Assembly (NCBI GenBank): GCA_029942205.1
Contig: JAOZTL010000058.1
Location: 1-10,554 of the forward strand
Direction: 5' to 3'
Source of the DNA: Bacteroidales bacterium
Lineage (GTDB): Bacteria; Bacteroidota; Bacteroidia; Bacteroidales; JAOZTL01
Length of the DNA: 10,554 nt
Shown here: positions 1-6,778 of the stretch, piece after piece
Numbering within the stretch: position 1 is the first letter of the stretch
Layout: the number at the start of each line of letters is the position of its first letter
Position numbers and translations under genes: made by a program
The notes under the pieces: generated by a model
The model's input: only the letters and a program-made list of their open reading frames with translations
Databases searched by the model: none
Told to the model about the DNA's origin: nothing

Positions 1-2030
1 GCAAAGCCTTTTGGCCAATTATCAGATAGAAGCGTTGGATTTTTTTTGTGTAACTTGAAAAATTCCAATAACTCATTCCAGTCTTTCATAGAAGGTAATC
101 GCCAGCCAGCAGGGGCTTCTTGCACTGCCACATGATAAGGATACAATCGCCCAAACCATTTTGAACTATCTGCATCGTTATAGCCCCACGAGCCTTCTAC
201 TTTTCGTCCATAATTCTGAACAAACCATTCTTTATTATTAATAATAATGGTTCGATATACATCATTTGTTCTATTATCACTAAAAGTACTGGCAGTAATA
301 CCTGTCTCGGTATTACGTAGAAGTTTGTTGCTGGATAAATTAAATATCAGGTTGCTATAATCTTGGGCTAAAGCCTTTACTTTTGATTTAGAAAAATTAG
401 GTGTATTCAGTATTTCATTTAATTCTAGCGTTATACGTTCGAGAGAATCGGCATTTTGCCCGATTTGGTCTATTTCTATTTTTATCGCCAATATTTTTTT
501 ATTCAACGTGAAATTTTGTGATGTATCTCTTGGGTCTCTTGCTATTTCTATTAATTCTAAATATGCATCATTAATTTCATTTTTAGCATTGTTTAGTTCT
601 GTGTTTTTAGCTTGTAAATCGTTATTTTTTTTATTTACAACAAATAAGAAACCTAAAGCAAATAGCAATAAAGAACTAATAAGAGTAATGGAGAGTTTAC
701 GAATAACAGTTTGTTGTTTTTTTCGATATTCTTCTGCTTTAATTTTTTCTTTACGAATAGCTTTTTCTTTTGCTAATCGGACTTGCATTTGTACTGTTCG
801 TGCGGCTTTTGACTTTAGTATTGGGACTACTAACGAGTCGTGCCCAAGTTCATAAACCACTCCTTTCCCTTTTATCTCCTCACTTTTCAGTAAGTGAGAG
901 TTTACTAGAAAATGTAGAGTATTTCTGTCAATTTTAAAAATATCAATAGCATGATTCTCAAAAATGGATAGTTTACTTTCATTTTCGGCATCAATTAAAA
1001 TCTCTTCTACAAAAAAACGAACATTATCTCGCCAGTCTATATCGATTTGATTAACTACTTTATCGTAAAAATTTCCATATAGATTTTCTAAATCCTTTAA
1101 GTGTTGCACTTCTATTATACGAATCCTTTTTTCGATCACTTTTCGTTCAATGCAGTTACAAACGATTTGGAGTAGGGTAGGTACAATTTGTTGCTCGTCC
1201 TGTTTGCTCAAAAAATCTAAAATGCGCTCTTGTGCCTCTGTACTGAAAGTGAATGGATTAGATAAAAAATAGCTGTCCTCATTTTTATAGGCAGCAGGTA
1301 CAGTGATTGCATTCTTTACTTGATTACGGCTCAGTGTTTTTAATTCATAATTATTCGCTAGAATGTCAGGCAAATCGTCACGTAATTTGTCTAATTCGCT
1401 AATTTTATCGGAACGCATTACGAACAAAAATTTTATTTTGAGTTCCGTATTTAGCCACTTTTTTTCTTGATTGTTAAGTATTTCTGGTTTATTTCTCAGT
1501 GTTTTTCGTACCTCTTTGGGAATATTTGTAAACAGCAATTCGGTCAATTCTTCTTTTGCTTGTTCTATTTGAGCCGAGGGGTAAGAAAAAAATTCTTCGA
1601 ATTGATCAAAAATAAACACAAAATTTGATTGTTCTTGTTGTGCTTGTAGGCGTTTAAAATATTGCCATAAACAAGATTTTGGTAAATTAAAACTATCGAG
1701 ATATGATTTTTCTTCTTGATTAATACTGCTATTTCCAAGTATGGATTGCATAAATAATTGTATCAAATCGATATTTTTGCCATAAAAAAAATTGTGAAAA
1801 TGCATGTACACAGGTGTATACTGCTTTTTTTCTTTTATTTTTGGAATTAAGCCTGCACGAATGAGTGAACTTTTTCCATATCCCGATTTGGAGTACAATA
1901 CCACAATTTGCTCCAAATCAACCATTTGATATAGTTTCCGAATATCGTCTTCTCTACCAAAAAAAACATTCTGCTGTTTTTCGTCAAAAACTTGTAGGCC
2001 TGGGTAGCGATAGTTTCTTTTTTCGTTCAT
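1..2030 (-). CDS. Transmembrane nSTAND1 ATPase with C-terminal FISUMP domain (partial, runs off left edge)
   Basis: I translated the minus strand from ATG 2028-2030 to the window edge: 676 codons with no stop, so the gene is open and lacks its 3' end. The N-terminus has the nSTAND1 signature (RYPG, then FFGRED at about 24-29). The P-loop SKSGYGKSS is at 47-55, Walker B VFIFDQFEE at 138-146, a sensor-like Arg at 206 in FVMRSDK, and the closing winged-helix motif YELGHDSL at 393-400. A basic, coiled-coil-like stretch (405-446) precedes one membrane helix (about 448-466), then a helical linker. From about residue 590 the sequence matches the FISUMP (Fib_succ_major) pattern: VYRTI, EWFVQN, GRLYPY at 627-632, and AGWRLPS at 641-647. 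The positive-inside rule puts the ATPase in the cytosol and FISUMP in the periplasm. STAND ATPases are oligomerising switches. That FISUMP is the sensor here is my inference. It is the third gene of the SIR2 operon and a paralogue of the ATPase upstream. Confidence 0.92.
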   Translation of the reverse strand, partial: MNEKRNYRYPGLQVFDEKQQNVFFGREDDIRKLYQMVDLEQIVVLYSKSGYGKSSLIRAGLIPKIKEKKQYTPVYMHFHNFFYGKNIDLIQLFMQSILGNSSINQEEKSYLDSFNLPKSCLWQYFKRLQAQQEQSNFVFIFDQFEEFFSYPSAQIEQAKEELTELLFTNIPKEVRKTLRNKPEILNNQEKKWLNTELKIKFLFVMRSDKISELDKLRDDLPDILANNYELKTLSRNQVKNAITVPAAYKNEDSYFLSNPFTFSTEAQERILDFLSKQDEQQIVPTLLQIVCNCIERKVIEKRIRIIEVQHLKDLENLYGNFYDKVVNQIDIDWRDNVRFFVEEILIDAENESKLSIFENHAIDIFKIDRNTLHFLVNSHLLKSEEIKGKGVVYELGHDSLVVPILKSKAARTVQMQVRLAKEKAIRKEKIKAEEYRKKQQTVIRKLSITLISSLLLFALGFLFVVNKKNNDLQAKNTELNNAKNEINDAYLELIEIARDPRDTSQNFTLNKKILAIKIEIDQIGQNADSLERITLELNEILNTPNFSKSKVKALAQDYSNLIFNLSSNKLLRNTETGITASTFSDNRTNDVYRTIIINNKEWFVQNYGRKVEGSWGYNDADSSKWFGRLYPYHVAVQEAPAGWRLPSMKDWNELLEFFKLHKKNPTLLSDNWPKGF

Positions 2031-2041
2031 AAGTATATAGA

Positions 2042-2049
2042 CAAAATTA
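2042..2049 (-). promoter_or_regulatory. Possible -7 element for the FISUMP-type ATPase gene
   Basis: The minus strand reads TAATTTTG, an exact match to the Bacteroidota -7 consensus TAnnTTTG, ending 11 bases before the ATG. I see no good TTTG at the expected -33 distance, so this may be a weak internal promoter or chance in AT-rich DNA. If used, the leader would be only a few bases long. Confidence 0.25.
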
Positions 2050-2094
2050 GTTATATATTTACTTGTATGTAAGTCGTTGATTTAATCGATTATA

Positions 2095-2130
2095 GGTGCA
2101 TCAGCAACATCAAAAGGGGCGAAGACCTTA
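2095..2130 (-). repeat. Dispersed 3'-end repeat, copy 2
   Basis: The minus strand reads TAAGGTCTTCGCCCC, then TTTTGATGTTGCTGATGC. The first three bases are the stop codon of the Sel1-type ATPase gene. It matches the other copies at most positions; the hairpin is altered (AAGG pairs with CCTT around an 8-nt loop). It fills about a third of the 97-bp gap between the two ATPase genes. Confidence 0.7.
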
Positions 2131-4521
2131 TTTTACACGTGCCAGTGCCTGTTTACAATTAAGAGATTGATTTCCCCCGTCAATAGATTTTTGATAATTT
2201 AAACGTGCTTTCTCTTTGCTTTTTTTAACGCCTTTTCCTTTTTCGTACATAAAGCCTAAGTTATAAAATGCTAGAACATTGCCTCCATCGGCAGCTTTTT
2301 TATACCAATCATAAGCTTCTTTGTAATCATGTTCATCAAAATAATAAATATTTCCAAGTCTAACTTGTGAGTAAGCATGTCCTTTGTTGGCTGCTTTCAG
2401 ATACCAATCTTTAGCTTTTTCTAAATCTTTGAGTAATTGCCCTTTTCTGTACATTTGTCCGAGAGAAAACATAGAGCCCACATAGCCCGATTCTGCCCCA
2501 CGTGTATGCCAATCCTTTGCACTTGGGTAATCTCTTTGTTCGATAAATAATTCGCCTAATTTAAAATTTGCTTCTATATTACCTTTGGCTGCAGCTGCGG
2601 CATAAGCTTGTTTGGCTTCGACTATCTTATTTTCACGTTCGTACAATTCGCCTAAATTAAGCTGCGCTGTAACACTTCCGTTTTCGATTGCTTTTTTTAA
2701 TTTACTTTCGGCAGTATTGAATTTTTTAGAATTAACTAATTTTTCGGCCTCGTTGATTAATCCCTGGTTAATTACTTCTATTTTTGTTTTTAATAATAAA
2801 TTTAGTTCTTTATTTTCCTTGAAAAATTCAGGAATAACGGTATAGGAGAAATCTATATAATTTTCTTTCGTTACAATTATTTCAAAAGTATCTTGACGCA
2901 TTTTAGATGATACACGTATCATAAAAGCACCATGTTCATTGGACTTTTCGGTAAATTTGCCATTAGTTAATTTCACATCTGCAACAAACTTGCCTTGATC
3001 GTCTTTTATTGTGCCAAAAAGAATCCCCATTTGATCCATTAATTGCTGTACTTTTTCATTCTTTTGCTCCAATTCCGATTGTAAATGCTCTACTTTGTCT
3101 CTTTCTGCAATGGCTTGTTCTTTTTGTGAATCGGCATCCATTTTCAGATTGTAAACCCACAGTACTAAGAAAAGGAGACCAACTACAAATAAAGCAGCTA
3201 GCGACAATAAGTAGAGTAATCGTTTGTTTTTACGTTTCTGTTCAGCTTGAACTTTCAATATTTCGTGGCGTTCTTTCGATTTCAGTATCGGTGCTACAAG
3301 TGTGTCGTGGCTTAGTTCATACGATTGACCGCCAACGGTGTTGGGCTCGGCACGTAGCAAGTGTGTATCCACCAATTGTCGCAACAATTGTTTACTAATT
3401 GCATATTTATTATAAATCACCAATTCGGGAAGGCTTACTCGCTTTTCATCCAAAATTAAGCCTTCTTCAATAAATACTTGTGCTGCTTTTCGATCTTCTT
3501 TTTTTGGTATTCTGTCGATTAACGAATCGTAATAGCTCTGAAAAACATTCTTCAAATCAGGCAAATGCGTGTCTCTGACAATGAATTTATTATTTTCATA
3601 AAACACGTCAGGTTCTTCAATCATTCGGCTTTCGATGTATTGTGAAACCACCTGTAGCTGAAATGATTCGACTCGTTGCTTGCCATCTTTGGTCAAATAA
3701 TTAATTATTTTTTTGATCGCTGCTTCATGGTACTCAAATACTGGCGATCGAAAATTAATTCCTTTCGGGGTTAATATTGCTGGAATAATGATAGCATCCT
3801 CTGCTTCATGCGCATGCAAGGCTGTTAATTCGTAATTATTTTGTAATATTTCGGGCAAATAATCACGCAATTTGTCCAATAAACTCATGCGATCGGCTCG
3901 AATAGAAAATACACATTTTAGATCATTTTTTTGATAAATCGTATTCTTTTCTGATCGAGTAAAATTTTTAGAATTGTCTCGCAGTTGTTTACGAAAAATG
4001 TTAGGAACTTCAGAATACAGCAATTCCGCCATTTTTTTCTTAAATTCAAGAATTTGTTCTTCGGGATAAGTAAATATTTCTTCAAATTGATCGAAAATAA
4101 AAATGACTCCTTTTGTGCCCAAGCAGACTAATACTTTTTTGATATAAAACCAAATAGAGTTGTCGCTATGCTCAAATTTATTCAAAAAGCTTACTTCGTC
4201 TTCGTGAATCAAACTTTTTGTTTCGTTCATTATTTTGGCAATCAAAATCTCGGAAAGAGTCATTTTGTCGTCTTCTACCCATGTTCCAAAGCGAATAGAG
4301 AGAGGTAAATAGCGATTGTTAAACTCTATTTCAGGAATTAAGCCTGCATTTAATAAGGAGCTTTTTCCGTATCCCGATTTTGAATAAAGAACGATTAATT
4401 GTTCCAAATCAAGAAAACGATAAAGATTTTGAACATCTTCATCACGCCCGAAAAAGAAACTTTTTTCATTTTCAGAAAACGGCTTTACGCCTGGATATCT
4501 ATATGTCGATTGAGTGTTCAT
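2128..4521 (-). CDS. Transmembrane nSTAND1 ATPase with carboxypeptidase-regulatory-like domain and Sel1 repeats
   Basis: Complete, 797 residues. The N-terminal nSTAND1 ATPase starts RYPG...FFGRDED (8-29). P-loop SKSGYGKSS is at 47-55, Walker B FIFDQFEE at 141-148, a sensor-like Arg at 208 in FSIRADR, and the winged-helix end motif YELSHDTL at 401-408. A basic segment (417-434), one membrane helix (about 435-456) and a short coiled coil (462-497) follow. Residues 502-580 resemble the beta-sandwich carboxypeptidase regulatory-like fold (GTIKDDQGKFVADV, then EHGAFMI). From about 617 to the end there are roughly five Sel1-type repeats, for example NLGELYERE, KAKDWYLKAANKGHAYSQ and NLGFMYEKGKG. 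Positive charges before the helix put the ATPase inside and the repeats outside. Sel1 repeats usually mediate protein contacts, so they are the likely sensor or scaffold part (inference). The start overlaps the end of the SIR2-like gene by 23 nt, which suggests translational coupling. The paralogue lies immediately downstream. Confidence 0.93.
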   Translation of the reverse strand: MNTQSTYRYPGVKPFSENEKSFFFGRDEDVQNLYRFLDLEQLIVLYSKSGYGKSSLLNAGLIPEIEFNNRYLPLSIRFGTWVEDDKMTLSEILIAKIMNETKSLIHEDEVSFLNKFEHSDNSIWFYIKKVLVCLGTKGVIFIFDQFEEIFTYPEEQILEFKKKMAELLYSEVPNIFRKQLRDNSKNFTRSEKNTIYQKNDLKCVFSIRADRMSLLDKLRDYLPEILQNNYELTALHAHEAEDAIIIPAILTPKGINFRSPVFEYHEAAIKKIINYLTKDGKQRVESFQLQVVSQYIESRMIEEPDVFYENNKFIVRDTHLPDLKNVFQSYYDSLIDRIPKKEDRKAAQVFIEEGLILDEKRVSLPELVIYNKYAISKQLLRQLVDTHLLRAEPNTVGGQSYELSHDTLVAPILKSKERHEILKVQAEQKRKNKRLLYLLSLAALFVVGLLFLVLWVYNLKMDADSQKEQAIAERDKVEHLQSELEQKNEKVQQLMDQMGILFGTIKDDQGKFVADVKLTNGKFTEKSNEHGAFMIRVSSKMRQDTFEIIVTKENYIDFSYTVIPEFFKENKELNLLLKTKIEVINQGLINEAEKLVNSKKFNTAESKLKKAIENGSVTAQLNLGELYERENKIVEAKQAYAAAAAKGNIEANFKLGELFIEQRDYPSAKDWHTRGAESGYVGSMFSLGQMYRKGQLLKDLEKAKDWYLKAANKGHAYSQVRLGNIYYFDEHDYKEAYDWYKKAADGGNVLAFYNLGFMYEKGKGVKKSKEKARLNYQKSIDGGNQSLNCKQALARVK

Positions 4522-5596
4522 CTTGCTCTAATTCTTTTAATTCGTTATTATAATCCAAAATCGCTTGTTTGATTCGTGCCGACATGAGTAGCTCTTCTTT
4601 TTCGTCGATCACGCCACGAGTAATGCGTCGCTTGAGGCTGTTTAGTTGGCTTTTGAGCATACTCAAGTCGTTGTCCATCATTGTATCATTTCTTTTTGCA
4701 AAAAAACTTTTCATCAATTCGATGGCTTTTTCTATCTCATTTTCTTCGATATATTCAACGATCTGATCCGATGTTTTCAAATCATTCTTGCTATTAATGC
4801 GCAGTATGCCTGCTTCGCTAGAGCTTTTGAATAATTCTTGGATGAAATGACTGTCGGATTGGTGAATAAACTTCATCCGAAATTGACGGTCATACAAATA
4901 TTCCAATTCTTCGTGTTTGTTTTCAGTTACAAAATATTGTTTTACAGTATATTTGTCGTCGTGCATGTTGAATATGCGAAACATGAATTGCATGAACGAT
5001 TGATCGAGATTAAATCCCATAAAAACAATTTTATGTGCCGATTTAATTTCGTCTTGCATCGCTTGCGGAATCTTTTTGTTACTCATCACCGATACAAAAA
5101 AATCAAACACGTCTTCGTGTGTTAAAATCAGTGATTCGGCATCCAAATAGCTACCAAAAAGATTATACAATAATGGCATCGAAGCCGTTGGCTTTTTTAG
5201 TTCTTTGGGCTTATGATTTTTCTTGTAAAAGTCAAATACGTGAGGAAAGTCTTGTTTCGCAAAACTTTGAGACAAGTAATGATCGGGGCTCAAATTAACA
5301 ATCAAATGAAACGGTAATTGAGCAATTTGTTCATAAATCTTGGGAGAATAATCCTCTCGGAAGTAGTCTTCGATCATGTAACAAATGTCGTTTTTTGTTT
5401 CGGGGGGATCAAAAATAAACAAGCCATCTTTTTTATAATAAAAAAAGTTGTCGTCTTCTTCTTTTAGATAATTTATGAGCCTAGATTTTACGCTTGGTTG
5501 ATCTGCAATAGCTTTAAGTTCAGGACCTAATACTAAGATGCAGCGTTCTTTGCGCAACGATTTTATAATATAATTTACCTCCATAACTATTCGCAT
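4499..5596 (-). CDS. SIR2-like protein with C-terminal EAD11-like effector-associated domain
   Basis: Up to 365 residues and the first gene of the operon. Residues 12-210 follow the SIR2_2-type Rossmann pattern: CILVLGPEL (19-27), LIVNLSPDHYL (98-108) in the place of the usual TTNYD motif, LYNLFGSYLDAESLILT (143-159), and KIVFMGFNLDQ (189-199). In active sirtuin-type NADases a His precedes the Gly of the LHG motif. Here that position is Phe147, so standard NAD hydrolysis is doubtful. Residues about 272-358 are all-helical (IVEYIEENEIEKAIELM, then LSMLKSQLNSLKRRITRGVI) and resemble EAD11, an adaptor domain of Bacteroidota conflict systems that recruits effectors to STAND NTPases. The neighbouring ATPases fit that role, though I see no EAD at their N-termini. 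Two starts are possible, ATG 5596 and ATG 5584. The promoter position favours 5584 (MEVNYIIKSL). Cytosolic. The family call is firm; the activity is unknown. Confidence 0.85.
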   Translation of the reverse strand: MRIVMEVNYIIKSLRKERCILVLGPELKAIADQPSVKSRLINYLKEEDDNFFYYKKDGLFIFDPPETKNDICYMIEDYFREDYSPKIYEQIAQLPFHLIVNLSPDHYLSQSFAKQDFPHVFDFYKKNHKPKELKKPTASMPLLYNLFGSYLDAESLILTHEDVFDFFVSVMSNKKIPQAMQDEIKSAHKIVFMGFNLDQSFMQFMFRIFNMHDDKYTVKQYFVTENKHEELEYLYDRQFRMKFIHQSDSHFIQELFKSSSEAGILRINSKNDLKTSDQIVEYIEENEIEKAIELMKSFFAKRNDTMMDNDLSMLKSQLNSLKRRITRGVIDEKEELLMSARIKQAILDYNNELKELEQDEHSIDI

Positions 5597-5608
5597 AAAA
5601 ATTTGACT

Positions 5609-5639
5609 GCAATATAGGTATTATTATTAAGATAGCAAA
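5609..5639 (-). promoter_or_regulatory. Bacteroidota-type promoter of the SIR2/STAND operon
   Basis: On the minus strand TTTG (5636-5639) is followed by exactly 19 bases and then TATATTGC (5609-5616), close to the TTTG-N19-TAnnTTTG consensus of Bacteroidota sigma factor. The start of transcription would fall near 5602-5604. This leaves about 6-8 nt before ATG 5596 but about 19 nt before ATG 5584, which favours the second ATG. Confidence 0.5.
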
Positions 5640-5660
5640 TCAATCTTTATTTTTTTATTA

Positions 5661-5696
5661 GAGACTTCGATCTATTTTATGTTACTTACACACTTG
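5661..5696 (+). repeat. Dispersed repeat, copy 3 (divergent)
   Basis: The plus strand reads GAGACTTCGATCTA, then TTTTATGTTACTTACACACTTG. It keeps the CTTCGA core and the GTTACTTACAC end of the family but has several changes. Unlike copies 1, 2, 5 and 6, it does not follow the stop codon of a gene on the same strand. Confidence 0.5.
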
Positions 5697-5870
5697 TATC
5701 AAATTATTGAAATTAAAAATGTGTCTAAAAAGTAGATCTATAATTGATTTTGTTCATTAGTTTGTCGTTTGATTAACATTAGAAGGCATAGCGAAATTAG
5801 GTGAAATAGAAATATGAGTATGCACATAACGTTTTTTTTATTGTTATCGGCTATTTTATCAAAAAAACAA

Positions 5871-5901
5871 AATACTTTTTTTATTTCTAAAAAAAAGTAT
5901 T
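5871..5901. repeat. AT-only inverted repeat (hairpin)
   Basis: AATACTTTTTTT (5871-5882) is the exact reverse complement of AAAAAAAGTATT (5890-5901), with a 7-nt loop. The 12-bp stem has a single G-C pair. It could be a weak bidirectional terminator or a cruciform, or simply follow from the A/T tracts. No gene ends close enough to assign it. Confidence 0.4.
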
Positions 5902-5928
5902 ATTTTCGAGCTTTAAATTAGGTGAATT

Positions 5929-5969
5929 GTGTAAGCAACATCTAATATCAATTGAACATCAAAACACCT
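5929..5969 (-). repeat. Dispersed repeat, copy 7 (degenerate, with internal insertion)
   Basis: The minus strand reads AGGTGTTTTGATGTT, then about 18 extra bases that end by repeating GATGTT, then GCTTACAC. Both ends match the family, so I read it as a degenerate copy with a small internal duplication. It faces copy 3 across about 230 bp. Confidence 0.35.
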
Positions 5970-6069
5970 GATAAATTTTAAGATTATAAAACAGAAAAAT
6001 AGTTTGAATCTATACTGGGTATTTTAAAATTCAATTCAGTATAAAAGGTTTAATATCTTTTAATTATTA

Positions 6070-6414
6070 ATGAAATTAAATTTGCAAAGTAAGCTTAATG
6101 TGGAGGATAAATTAATTACCGATACTGTTTTTAATATTCATATTGTTACTAAAAAAATGACAGGTGTGTCAGAATTAAATATGGCTATGGAGCAGCTTGT
6201 TGTTGATTATTTGTATACAAAACAATTTATGCTCAAAACTCAAATAAGTGAATTTGAAACCAAGTGGAACTTGACTTATCATGAATTTGAGAAAGAATCA
6301 GCGAACTGGGAGAATGGGTTTAGCTATGAAATAGAACAAGAATATTACGAATGGGGTGCTTTAGTCTCAGAATTAGAATACTTTGAAAAGATTGGCAAAG
6401 ATGAATTTGAATGA
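6070..6414 (+). CDS. Small acidic protein, putative antitoxin of a TumE/DUF6516-like pair
   Basis: 114 residues with no signal peptide or membrane segment. I do not recognise a named family. The N-terminal half (about 1-55) contains VFNIHIVTKKM and a helical part. The C-terminal half (56-110) is rich in Glu, Trp and Tyr: FETKWNLTYHEFEKE, then EYYEWGALVSELEYF. That tail resembles the short F-x(n)-DYFEW-x-L motif I recall from small proteins encoded next to DUF6516 (TumE-type) toxins. The following gene, in the same frame after 33 bp, has the matching toxin-like motif, so an antitoxin role is my inference from layout and motif. The codons are distinctly more AT-rich than those of the kinase downstream, which fits acquired DNA. 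The A/T-rich leader TTAATTATTA sits just before the ATG. Confidence 0.6.
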   Translation: MKLNLQSKLNVEDKLITDTVFNIHIVTKKMTGVSELNMAMEQLVVDYLYTKQFMLKTQISEFETKWNLTYHEFEKESANWENGFSYEIEQEYYEWGALVSELEYFEKIGKDEFE

Positions 6415-6447
6415 GAGTTAAGATCACAATTATCTACTTTAAATTTT

Positions 6448-6726
6448 GTGGAAAATTATGAAATTTCAAAAAGTATGACAACTCAAAGAATAAAAGTTTT
6501 TTTGAAAAAGAAAAGTCTATTAAATATATTTTATAATAATCTCTTAATAATACAGTCTTTTATTTTAATAATAAATAATAAAAGAGTTTGGGGGATAGAT
6601 AGAGATAATCGTATTGGTTGGCACGAGCATTCTATTGTCAATCCTGAAAATCATATTCTTATTGAAGAACAAACAATAGCTCAAATTATTCAAAAACTAA
6701 AAAAAAATTGGAGAAAATTTGATTGA
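6448..6726 (+). CDS. Putative TumE/DUF6516-like toxin
   Basis: 92 residues from GTG 6448; ATG 6475 (MTTQRIKVFLKKK) is an alternative start. The frame has no ATG between the preceding TGA and 6475, so the true start is uncertain. The N-terminal part is basic and hydrophobic (IKVFLKKKSLLNIF), followed by a beta-type stretch (LLIIQSFILIINNKRVWGID). The core RVWGIDRDNRIGWHEHSI, then PENHI, matches the W-x-x-D-x(n)-WHxH pattern that I associate with DUF6516/TumE proteins, toxins of small TA modules. The family assignment is from memory of the pattern and needs a profile search. The gene follows the putative antitoxin by 33 bp and precedes the kinase gene by 52 bp. Like its partner it is very AT-rich. 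Confidence 0.55.
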   Translation: MENYEISKSMTTQRIKVFLKKKSLLNIFYNNLLIIQSFILIINNKRVWGIDRDNRIGWHEHSIVNPENHILIEEQTIAQIIQKLKKNWRKFD

Positions 6727-6778
6727 TTCAATAAAACACTAAAAAAAACGAGTGGTTTAAAATTTCAAAAAAAACATT

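Larger units (their letters stand above)
5597..6069. other. 473-bp divergent intergenic region
   Basis: This very AT-rich stretch separates the minus-strand SIR2 operon from the plus-strand small genes. It holds the operon promoter near 5609-5639, two copies of the dispersed repeat facing each other (5661-5696 plus, 5929-5969 minus), and an AT-only hairpin at 5871-5901. A 35-codon open frame starts at ATG 5814, with a hydrophobic N-terminus (ITFFLLLSAIL) and a basic tail, but nothing supports it as a gene. I see no tRNA or CRISPR array here. Confidence 0.6.

Noticed and set aside
508..855. Plus-strand open frame of 115 codons
   Set aside because: It lies antisense to the FISUMP-type ATPase, whose frame is continuous and has clear motifs. 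No family match.
3009..3398. Plus-strand open frame of 129 codons
   Set aside because: Antisense to the membrane and linker region of the Sel1-type ATPase; composition is typical of a shadow frame.
6003..6027. Promoter TTTG...TATTTTAA before the antitoxin-like gene
   Set aside because: The spacing of 13 bases is too short for the Bacteroidota consensus, and such matches are frequent in this AT-rich stretch.
6412..6414. TGA between the two small genes as a selenocysteine codon
   Set aside because: I saw no SECIS-like hairpin just downstream and the second protein has its own possible starts; an ordinary stop is simpler.
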